This document shows, piece by piece, positions 44,570 through 50,732 of a stretch of 50,732 nucleotides of DNA. Source of the stretch: Tannerellaceae bacterium (GTDB lineage Bacteria; Bacteroidota; Bacteroidia; Bacteroidales; Tannerellaceae); the NCBI GenBank assembly GCA_031280645.1, contig JAITGL010000003.1, forward strand, positions 1 through 50,732, written 5' to 3'. The notes under the pieces were generated by a model. The model saw nothing but the letters and a program-made list of their open reading frames with translations. It searched no databases and was not told the DNA's origin. The position numbers and the translations under genes are program-made. Every line of letters begins with the position of its first letter. Position 1 is the stretch's first letter.

Positions 44570-44757
44570 GTAGCTACACAAACGTTTTTCGTAGCTACCT
44601 AAACTCTTTTGGTAGCTACACAAATTCTTTTCGTAGCCACACAAACGTTTTCGTAGCTACCTAAACTCTTTTGGTAGCTACACAAATTCTTTTGGTAGCT
44701 ACACAAAACGTTTTCTCAACTACCCAAACAGTTTTTGTAGCTACCCAAATGCCTGTT
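44570..44757. repeat. 21-base tandem array, nine units
   Basis: GTAGCTAC-type cores start at 44570, 44591, 44612, 44633, 44653, 44674, 44695, 44716 and 44737, each followed by AAA/T-rich spacers such as ACAAATTCTTTT. All steps are 21 except one of 20. The core GTAGCTAC is itself an 8-base palindrome. The array lies in the roughly 430-base gap between the AddB-like gene and porP, upstream of the type IX operon; no gene is seen there. Confidence 0.95.
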
Positions 44758-44826
44758 TTATCCGGAAATTTCCGAACCGTTACGGCATTAACCGGATCGT
44801 TCCCGGCAATGGCAAAGCGCCGGGTA

Positions 44827-47682
44827 TTATCCGCAAAGCTCTTTAAAGCCGCACCATTCGCAGGCTTTGCCGTTAGGGGTGCGGGTAAAGGGGATGTCGG
44901 GGTTGAATATGTTGCCAAGGCATCCGGCGAGCGATTCTTCAAAGGGGGCGAGGAGTGGGCGAAAGTCGTCGACGCGCTCTTTGTTGCGGCCGGAGGCGAT
45001 GTAAACGGCGGGGTCGAAGGCGTCGGAAAAGATGGCGCGCATGAAGTATATTACGGGCTGGAGAGGCGTGGGGGATTGGCCTCCGGGGAGGGCGGCGAGC
45101 TTCATCCAGGCGTACATGAATACTTGCATTACGGCTTTGCGGCGGTCGGGCTCGGATGGGTTGAACAGGCTTTCGATGGAGGAGAAATGCGTTTCGCCGC
45201 GACCGCTTTTGTAGTCTACCACTCTCATCTTGCCGGCAATGCTGTCTACCCGGTCGATAAATCCTTTGAGGCGTATGCGGGAGCCGTCGGGGAGGGCGAT
45301 CGTTGCGGTGATTTTTTCTTCGGAGCTTATGTATCGGAAGGGCGTGAAGTGGCGGGCGTCGGTTTCGAGTATCCTGGCGGCGTACTTGCGGATCATTTCT
45401 CCGGCGAGGTAGTCTTGCCCGGCGAGGGGTTTTTCGCTGTCTGATTTGTAGCGTACGGCGAGGTAGTTGCGTCGAACGCTTTCGGTCATGGCGGCTTTAT
45501 CGTTGCGCAGTTGGCTGAGCAGGTCGGCGGTGACGAGCTGGTTGCATAGCGGGCGGTACATGTCTTCCATAACCTGGTGGAGTATGCTGCCGAATTCGTT
45601 GCTTTCGATGGTGTCGGACAGCTTGTCTTCTTCTTTTATTTCTTCGATTATGGTGAAATAGAATTTGAGCGGGCAGTCGAGCCAGGCGTTGATTGCGCTG
45701 GCCGAGAGGGCGAGGTTGGGGTCGGAGCGGTATTGCAGGAGGCGTTGCATGACTGTGCCGGTTTTTGCAACGCGGGCTACGGCGTTCTTTTCCGACGGGG
45801 CGAAGTTGTAGGCCATCCATTTTGTTTGCAGGGGGGCGTTGTAGTGGTAGCGTAGTTGGTGGATGAAGCGGCTCATTTCGCCGGTTTGCAGTCCGCCGCT
45901 GCGGGAGTCGTATATTAGGGTTACGTGTTTGGCGCGGTGGATGAGGCGGTAGAAGTGGTATGCCCGCACGCTGTCTTGGTGTTCGTAGGTGGGGAGGCCG
46001 AATCCTCGGCGGAGGTTCCAGGGGATGAATGATGAGGCGGCTCGTTTCTGCGGGAATATTCCTTCGTTCATTGAGAGGATGATAACCCGGTCGAAGTCGA
46101 GGGCTCGGGTTTCGAGTATGCCCATTATTTGGAGCCCGGCCAAGGGTTCGCCGGCGAAGGGGATGGCGATAGAGGCTGCCATGCGCTTGAGGAGGCGGAA
46201 GTAGGTGGGTAGCGTCATTTCCATGCTTTCGCTTGATTCGGCCATGGCTTCTTTCATGCGGTTTACTATTTTATGATAGTGGTAGATAAATTCTGTTTCC
46301 ATCCCGTTGTCGATATGCTGCGCGAGGGTTTGCAGTATCTGCAGCAGATAGTCGGATGCTTGGGCGGCGTTATCAATAATGGTAAACAGTTGTTGCAGGA
46401 AATCGGTTTGCCACAGCGATTCGGCGTCGACGAGCATTCTTTTCCGCATGGTTATTTCACGGGCCAAGGCGGTTACGGCGGGGGGATCAACGGCCATGAT
46501 GTAGCGGTGGTTAAGGAGTGGGAGTGCGTCGCGCAGATAAAAGTGCGGCTTGCCGTTTACGTACTTGGCGTTTTTCTGGAGGGATGGGATAAAATCCATG
46601 AGGGCGGCAACGGGGGTTCCGTCGGGCGGATATCCCATGGTTACGTTTATGTTCTCTACTGATTCGGGGATGGCGTTTAGCGTCGGAACGAGCATGTGTT
46701 CGTCGGGAAGTACAACGGCTGTTTTGATGGCGTTGTCGCCCTGCATTTCTCCGTTTTGCGCCCAAGAGTCGAGGATGGAATAAACTTGTTTGGCTTGTCC
46801 GATAGCCGATGGGATGCCGATAACGTTGATTATGGGATCGGGGAGGCTGCCGTCGTCGGGCAATGGGAGGCGGGAGGGGAAGCGTTGCATATTGGCTTCG
46901 GCGAATAACGATGCTTTGTTGTCGGGATCTTTCACGCGCGGCGAGGAGTAATCCCAATAAAAGTCGGCCACTCCTTTGCGCCGGAAGAATGCGAGCAGCT
47001 TTTCTTCGGCAACCGACAGTGCGTTGAGGCCTACGAATACCCAGCGGGCGTAGGCCGGCAGTTTATTGTCGGCGTCGTAGCGGTCGAGGTTTTCGGCTAC
47101 TTCGCGGAATATCATTCCTTCGTATCCTTTGCCTTCGCGGGCGAGCGACGCTTTGAAGTCGACGTACATAGGGTACAGGATTTGCCATACGGTTTGGAAG
47201 TTCCGGAGGCTGGCGCTTTTGGGGGTGAATGAGGCCCAGAATGTTCGGATGGCGGCGATTTGATTGTCGCTAAGGTCGTCGTATCCGCTGTCGATTTCTT
47301 TGAGGTCGGTTACGTTGGTGAAGATCATTCGGGCGTTGGCCATGTATTTGTCGATGTCGTCGAAATCGTTGAGCAGCATTTCTCCCCAAAATACAAACTC
47401 GTCGAATGATTCTTCCCAGGAGGCGTGCCTTACATATATATTATATAATGTAAACAGCATGCCTATGCGGTCGGCCGTTTGTTTTCCGCTAAGCGATACG
47501 AATAAGTCGTTGATGGTATAAACGGCGGGGGCGAATAATGGTTTTCCCGCTTCTTCGGCCAGGTACTTCCGGAAGAATAGCCCCGACCGCCTGTTGGGAA
47601 ATATAAAAACCATGTCTTCTATGCCGGCGCCATATTCGGCATAGAAAGATGAGGCGATTTGTGAGAGGAATGGTTTGATCAT
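44827..47682 (-). CDS. AddB-like PD-(D/E)XK nuclease/helicase-related protein
   Basis: A 951-residue protein typical of Bacteroidales AddB-like subunits. The N-terminal part begins MIKPFLSQIASSFYAEYG and has an inactive helicase-like region with FIFPNRRSGLFFRKYL. The C-terminal nuclease has GFIDRVDSIAGKMRVVDYKS, carrying the catalytic Asp and D-x-K. Four cysteines that can hold a [4Fe-4S] cluster are in WLDCPLKFYF and the final CEWCGFKELCG. It would process DNA ends for recombination together with an AddA-type helicase, which is not in this window. I chose the start at 47682; an earlier ATG adds 11 residues. Confidence 0.88.
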   Translation of the reverse strand: MIKPFLSQIASSFYAEYGAGIEDMVFIFPNRRSGLFFRKYLAEEAGKPLFAPAVYTINDLFVSLSGKQTADRIGMLFTLYNIYVRHASWEESFDEFVFWGEMLLNDFDDIDKYMANARMIFTNVTDLKEIDSGYDDLSDNQIAAIRTFWASFTPKSASLRNFQTVWQILYPMYVDFKASLAREGKGYEGMIFREVAENLDRYDADNKLPAYARWVFVGLNALSVAEEKLLAFFRRKGVADFYWDYSSPRVKDPDNKASLFAEANMQRFPSRLPLPDDGSLPDPIINVIGIPSAIGQAKQVYSILDSWAQNGEMQGDNAIKTAVVLPDEHMLVPTLNAIPESVENINVTMGYPPDGTPVAALMDFIPSLQKNAKYVNGKPHFYLRDALPLLNHRYIMAVDPPAVTALAREITMRKRMLVDAESLWQTDFLQQLFTIIDNAAQASDYLLQILQTLAQHIDNGMETEFIYHYHKIVNRMKEAMAESSESMEMTLPTYFRLLKRMAASIAIPFAGEPLAGLQIMGILETRALDFDRVIILSMNEGIFPQKRAASSFIPWNLRRGFGLPTYEHQDSVRAYHFYRLIHRAKHVTLIYDSRSGGLQTGEMSRFIHQLRYHYNAPLQTKWMAYNFAPSEKNAVARVAKTGTVMQRLLQYRSDPNLALSASAINAWLDCPLKFYFTIIEEIKEEDKLSDTIESNEFGSILHQVMEDMYRPLCNQLVTADLLSQLRNDKAAMTESVRRNYLAVRYKSDSEKPLAGQDYLAGEMIRKYAARILETDARHFTPFRYISSEEKITATIALPDGSRIRLKGFIDRVDSIAGKMRVVDYKSGRGETHFSSIESLFNPSEPDRRKAVMQVFMYAWMKLAALPGGQSPTPLQPVIYFMRAIFSDAFDPAVYIASGRNKERVDDFRPLLAPFEESLAGCLGNIFNPDIPFTRTPNGKACEWCGFKELCG

Positions 47683-47851
47683 AATATCGAATGAGGGGAG
47701 GAGGCCTGCGGCCATCCTCCGATTCCCTTCCCGCCAACAAAAATTAATTTACAAAGATGCTTAAAAAAACAACCTCGACGGCTTGCCTTTAATCTCGCGC
47801 AGAGCGAGGGGGGCGGTTGTACATCGAATTGTTTTTTTCTGAGGAATCGTT

Positions 47852-48022
47852 TTAGTATTCCCAACTGTCCAGATCTTCGGCTTTAACGCGGAAGATTTGT
47901 CCGTTACGAGAGAAGACCAGTTCGCCGTTTTCCTTTTTCTTTTGGGTTACTAAGCGTTGGAATGCAATGTTTGCACCTTTAACTACACTTTCCTCGAATT
48001 GTCGAATTTCTTGTTCATCCAT
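47852..48022 (-). CDS. 56-residue partner of the zeta-toxin-like kinase
   Basis: A small open frame starting ATG at 48022 (MDEQEIRQFEESVVKGANIA) and ending DLDSWEY. It overlaps the end of the zeta-toxin-like gene by 8 bases, so translation is coupled. The sequence is charged, with a helical first half and a beta-like second half (NGELVFSRNGQIFRVKAEDL). No family is recognised. As the only partner of a zeta-type kinase it is the candidate antitoxin or regulator, but it lies downstream of the kinase, unlike the classic epsilon-zeta order. Coding nature is supported by overlap, lack of stops and protein-like composition. Confidence 0.7.
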   Translation of the reverse strand: MDEQEIRQFEESVVKGANIAFQRLVTQKKKENGELVFSRNGQIFRVKAEDLDSWEY

Positions 48023-48590
48023 ACTGTTCAAGTTTTTTGAAAATCCTGGGGTTATATATTTCTTTTTTTCCGTTTTTAAATCCCTTTGCTATTACTTCCA
48101 TCGGCGACATCGAGTTGTCGGTCATCATCCAGTAATCGCTCGTTGGAAGATAGAGCTCAAACAGGTTTCTTATTCCCGACGCATATCGCCTGCGGATGGT
48201 TCCTTCGGCTATGTTGTGCCCTCCGGCAGCAACTCTCATCTTTACTCGCTCCACGGCTAAATCCGGGGTGTTCAACCAAAAGTACAGCAGCGTTACGAAG
48301 TATCCTTTCTCTTGCGCTTCCTGCATCAACTTCACCACAGAACGTGTTGCGAGCGTGGTTTCCAATGCGAATGTTTCTCCTGATGATATCAGCTCCTTGA
48401 TTCGCCGGTGCATTATCCTGCCGGCTTCTACGGCAACGGCTATACTTTCTGCATTGAAGGGGGATAGCCCCTTCGCAATCTCGTCGGAATTAACAAATTC
48501 TTTACACTTCAGCATTTCGGGTAGAATCGTGTAAGAGGCTGTCGTTTTTCCCGCTCCGTTGCATCCTGATATGATATACAAATATGGCAC
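48015..48590 (-). CDS. Zeta-toxin-family P-loop kinase
   Basis: A 191-residue P-loop protein. Walker A is GCNGAGKTT at residues 9-17. EFVNSDEIAKGLSPFNAE (about 32-49) provides the substrate-binding NxDE-like element, and GETFALETTLATRSVVKLMQ (about 71-90) is the family's LETT motif. VTLLYFWLNTPDLAVERVKM and RRRYASGIRNLFELYLP complete the core. Zeta toxins phosphorylate UDP-N-acetyl sugars and poison cell-wall synthesis; many short chromosomal relatives act on other substrates, so toxicity is not certain. It has its own promoter and a coupled small gene. A UDP-sugar-rich glycan locus lies in the same window, but no link is shown. Confidence 0.85.
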   Translation of the reverse strand: MPYLYIISGCNGAGKTTASYTILPEMLKCKEFVNSDEIAKGLSPFNAESIAVAVEAGRIMHRRIKELISSGETFALETTLATRSVVKLMQEAQEKGYFVTLLYFWLNTPDLAVERVKMRVAAGGHNIAEGTIRRRYASGIRNLFELYLPTSDYWMMTDNSMSPMEVIAKGFKNGKKEIYNPRIFKKLEQYG

Positions 48591-48608
48591 CTTCTCGCGT
48601 TATGGCGG

Positions 48609-48637
48609 CAAAGATAGAGATTACTTTGAACCTGCAA
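48609..48637 (-). promoter_or_regulatory. Promoter of the zeta-like module
   Basis: On the minus strand, TTG (48637-48635), an 18-base spacer and TATCTTTG (48616-48609), a perfect -7 element. Transcription would begin near 48602, only about 12 bases before the ATG at 48590. Confidence 0.65.
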
Positions 48638-48701
48638 TACATTTTGCGAGAAAATGTGCAGAAGATATACTTAAAATTCGGTAATTCGTCCTCGATATCC
48701 C

Positions 48702-49835
48702 CTATTTCGTGTAAGAATCCACTCTGAAGAGGCTCCTGATAACGGCGTCGGACACTAACATCCCGCGCCTGCTTAGCGACAGTCTATCTCCCTTATCCTC
48801 AAGTATTCCCGCCTTGATATACTTTTCAGACTCCTTCAGGCAAAACTCAAGCGATTCACGGCCGAAACGATCGGAAATATATGCCGTTTCAATGCCGCGG
48901 GAGGTGCGTAAGCCAGTCATTATGTATTCATTATAGGGGTGGGGAGCTTCGCGCTCCACAACGGGCGCCCCGCGGCTTATTCCTTTAATATATTCGGCTA
49001 TGGAAGAAATATTCCATTCGCGGCTTTCAATGTTGAACGAATGGGCGGAGGGACCTATGCCGAGATATTTTCTCCCTTCCCAATAAGACGAGTTATGCCG
49101 CGAGACGCGTCCGCCAAGGGCAAAGCTGGATATCTCGTAATGCTCGTAGCCGGCCTCGACGAGGCGGTCGGAAAGGAGGTTGAACATGTCTGCGCTATCG
49201 TCTTCGCCGGCAGGCTGCACCTGGCCGGCTTCGAGCATGGCGTAAAGGCGGGTGTCTGCCTCGTAGCTCAGATGATAGGCCGAGATGTGCGGAAGGGCCA
49301 TGCCGGCGGCCTCGGCGAGGTTGGCCTCCCACTGCCGGAGGGTTTGCCCGGGGAGGGCGTATATGAGGTCGATGCTGATGTTGTCGAATCCGTGGAGGAG
49401 GCAGGCGGCTATGGCTTGGCGGGCGCGACGGCTGTCGTGGCGGCGGCCCAGGAAGCGAAGGTCGGCGTCGCTAAAGCTTTGCACGCCCATGCTTACGCGG
49501 TTAACGGGCAGCGAGCGGAGGGAGGCAACATACGGTGGGGTCATGTCGTCGGGGTTGGCTTCGAGGGTGACCTCGGCGTTGGCGTCAACCGTGAAAAGGC
49601 GGCCTATGGCGTTAAAGATGCGCTCCAGGTCGGAGGCTGCGAGCAGCGATGGCGTGCCTCCCCCGAAGTAAATGGTGGCAACGCTTTCGCCTCCGAGGTA
49701 GTCGCGCCTGAGTTCCATCTCGCCGATTGCGGCTTGGAGCCAGGCTTCTTTCAGGCGCAGGGCCGGCGTTGAGAAAAAGTCGCAGTACAGGCATTTGCAG
49801 GCGCAAAAAGGCACGTGGATGTATATTCCGGCCAT
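48702..49835 (-). CDS. hemW: HemW-like radical SAM protein
   Basis: A 377-residue radical SAM protein starting MAGIYIHVPFCACKCLYCDF, in which C-x3-C-x2-C binds the [4Fe-4S] cluster. GGGTPSLL (about 71-78) is the SAM-binding motif. EANPDDM and the late HNSSYWEGRKYLGIGPSAHS are typical of HemW. Length and motifs fit HemW, a haem chaperone, rather than the longer HemN oxidase. I chose the start at 49835; the longer reading runs through the neighbouring ferredoxin gene. It is preceded at 19 bases by the ferredoxin gene on the same strand. Confidence 0.93.
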   Translation of the reverse strand: MAGIYIHVPFCACKCLYCDFFSTPALRLKEAWLQAAIGEMELRRDYLGGESVATIYFGGGTPSLLAASDLERIFNAIGRLFTVDANAEVTLEANPDDMTPPYVASLRSLPVNRVSMGVQSFSDADLRFLGRRHDSRRARQAIAACLLHGFDNISIDLIYALPGQTLRQWEANLAEAAGMALPHISAYHLSYEADTRLYAMLEAGQVQPAGEDDSADMFNLLSDRLVEAGYEHYEISSFALGGRVSRHNSSYWEGRKYLGIGPSAHSFNIESREWNISSIAEYIKGISRGAPVVEREAPHPYNEYIMTGLRTSRGIETAYISDRFGRESLEFCLKESEKYIKAGILEDKGDRLSLSRRGMLVSDAVIRSLFRVDSYTK

Positions 49836-49854
49836 GATTCGGGGTATTAAGCGG

Positions 49855-50115
49855 TTAAGCCTCGCCTCCCTCGGCTGGCGAGAATACTCCGCGCCGGCAC
49901 GCCTCGATACATTTCCCGCAATTGCTGCATCTCCCGGGGTGCAGAAGTATAATATGCCGCTTCCACATCCCGCCCGTTTTGCCGATAACCCCGTTTGGGC
50001 AGGCTTTGATACACCGCCCGCAGGCCCCGCATTTCTGCGGATCAATCCGAACCGCCTGTTGCCCGGGCGGCTTGATATCTTCTTTCATATTAAAATCATT
50101 TTCATTCGTATTCAT
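49855..50115 (-). CDS. Ferredoxin-type 2[4Fe-4S] protein
   Basis: An 86-residue protein with two cluster motifs: CGACGRCIKACP (about 29-40) and CSNCGKCIEACRRG (about 63-76). The second motif lacks the usual Pro after the last Cys. It should carry electrons in the cytosol and may serve the radical SAM protein encoded 19 bases downstream, which is inferred from position. An internal ATG nine codons later (MKEDIKPPGQQ) is an alternative start. Confidence 0.85.
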   Translation of the reverse strand: MNTNENDFNMKEDIKPPGQQAVRIDPQKCGACGRCIKACPNGVIGKTGGMWKRHIILLHPGRCSNCGKCIEACRRGVFSPAEGGEA

Positions 50116-50169
50116 AATTTATCTTCCGATTATTACTCTTTCTTGATTGACGGCGGCGTCTCCCGGCGG

Positions 50170-50204
50170 CAAAAGTATTTTATTTCGGGCATGTATTCGG
50201 CCAA
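50170..50204 (-). promoter_or_regulatory. Probable promoter of the ferredoxin-hemW operon
   Basis: On the minus strand TACTTTTG (50177-50170) is a perfect -7 element. TTG (50204-50202) lies 24 bases upstream, longer than the usual 18-21. The transcript would start near 50164 with a leader of about 48 bases. Confidence 0.45.
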
Positions 50205-50235
50205 TTCCATAAAGATTGCCGGCCGTCGCCGCGAG

Positions 50236-50285
50236 CAAGGGGTTTAATATCTTTAAGGGAATGAATCCCGCTCGCGTGGAGCGCC
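50236..50285 (+). repeat. Dispersed 50-base structured repeat, copy 1
   Basis: It starts CAAGGGGTTTAATATC and ends ATCCCGCTCGCGTGGAGCGC plus C. It holds two small dyads, GGGA..ATCCC and CGCTC..GAGCG. A second copy lies 290 bases away in the same orientation. Upstream of the ferredoxin promoter no gene is seen to the window end at 50732. Confidence 0.75.
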
Positions 50286-50525
50286 GGGATGCAGCGCGCC
50301 CGCCATCCCACGCCGCGGTAACCGCTATTCCTGTTCTGCGGGGGCGCGCAATTTGGGCAAAACAGGCCGTTGGCAGACTGTTGGGAAAGGCGCGAGTTGC
50401 GATTAAGGGGAAGGGAAACAGGGGAGCGCAAGCGCGTTTCGTGTTCCTCATGCTTTATCCGCTGATAATTTATTTGCAATTTAAGGGCCGGCGTATTGAA
50501 CAGGTTAGCAGTAAGCGCTGATAAA

Positions 50526-50575
50526 CAAGGGGTTTAAATATTTTGAAGGGATGAATCCCGCTCGCGGGGAGCGCC
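50526..50575 (+). repeat. Dispersed 50-base structured repeat, copy 2
   Basis: It starts CAAGGGGTTTAAATAT and ends ATCCCGCTCGCGGGGAGCGC plus C, matching copy 1 at about nine of ten positions when one-base gaps are allowed. It could be a REP-like element; its mirror reading gives the recurring pseudo-peptide RAGFIP. The rest of 50286-50732 shows only a short palindrome, CAAACGTTTG, at 50602-50611. Confidence 0.75.
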
Positions 50576-50732
50576 GAAATGCAAACGGGGCAGGGCGGCC
50601 GCAAACGTTTGTAATTCTCAGATTATTTTTTTTCCGGGAAAACGCATGCGCAGAAATGCAATTTTTTTCATTTGGAGGCTTTCTCAATTGATTATTTTCC
50701 CATTTGCCTTGTTTTCTCAACATTCCCACCTG

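Noticed and set aside
48939..49772. 277-codon frame on the plus strand opposite hemW
   Set aside because: It is the complement of a clearly conserved radical SAM gene and has no family resemblance of its own.
50286..50732. Possible RNA gene or small gene at the window end
   Set aside because: No tRNA-like cloverleaf, conserved RNA motif or credible start with a promoter was found. Only the dispersed repeat and a short palindrome are visible.

Overview
This is a chromosomal segment of a Bacteroidota bacterium, most likely from the Bacteroidales. Three things in the sequence support that. A complete type IX secretion core lies on the minus strand (porP/sprF-gldK-gldL-gldM-gldN, 44.4-38.3 kb). 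Several genes are preceded by the Bacteroidetes-type -7 element TAnnTTTG with a TTG/TTTG box about 18-21 bases upstream. Many housekeeping proteins have the lengths usual for this phylum. No rRNA, tRNA or CRISPR was recognised.

Layout. 0-6.2 kb (+): the end of a cation P-type ATPase, cstA, a Rel-type (p)ppGpp enzyme, and pyrB-pyrI-flavin reductase. 6.2-7.1 kb: repeat DNA. 7.1-23.3 kb (-): a surface-glycan locus. It encodes a PglF-like dehydratase, WecC, WecB, a flippase, a polymerase, two GT4 glycosyltransferases, a two-domain oxidoreductase, a heparinase-like protein, and PglC-, PglD- and PglE-like enzymes. Its middle (about 9.5-19 kb) is strikingly AT-rich and carries an insertion-sequence remnant. 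23.4-23.8 kb: a segment flanked by two 27-base inverted sites and holding an outward promoter that points into the glycan locus, probably a phase-variable promoter switch. 23.9-31.6 kb: an unknown gene, murQ, a small DUF6261-like gene, an AAA ATPase and nifJ (pyruvate:ferredoxin oxidoreductase). 31.6-36.7 kb: an AT-rich accessory block with an unknown two-gene cassette and a decayed operon (outer-membrane barrel protein plus C39 peptidase/ABC exporter) bracketed by copies of one repeat. 36.7-44.4 kb: a GNAT acetyltransferase, paired chromate transporters and the type IX secretion genes. 44.8-50.1 kb: an AddB-like nuclease, a zeta-toxin-like kinase with a 56-residue partner, hemW and a ferredoxin.

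How it works together. The glycan genes can make UDP-ManNAcA (WecB/WecC) and a bacillosamine-like diamino sugar (PglF/E/D). PglC would load the first sugar on undecaprenyl phosphate, and flippase and polymerase would complete a surface polymer. If the 23.4-23.8 kb segment inverts, expression of this locus would switch on and off as in Bacteroides capsule loci; in the order given here it is ON.

The most unusual global feature is a set of intergenic tandem arrays at 0.25, 6.4-7.1, 18.5-18.9, 24.1, 36.2-36.7 and 44.6 kb. Their units are unrelated in sequence but all have a period of 21 bases or about 42 bases (twice 21).
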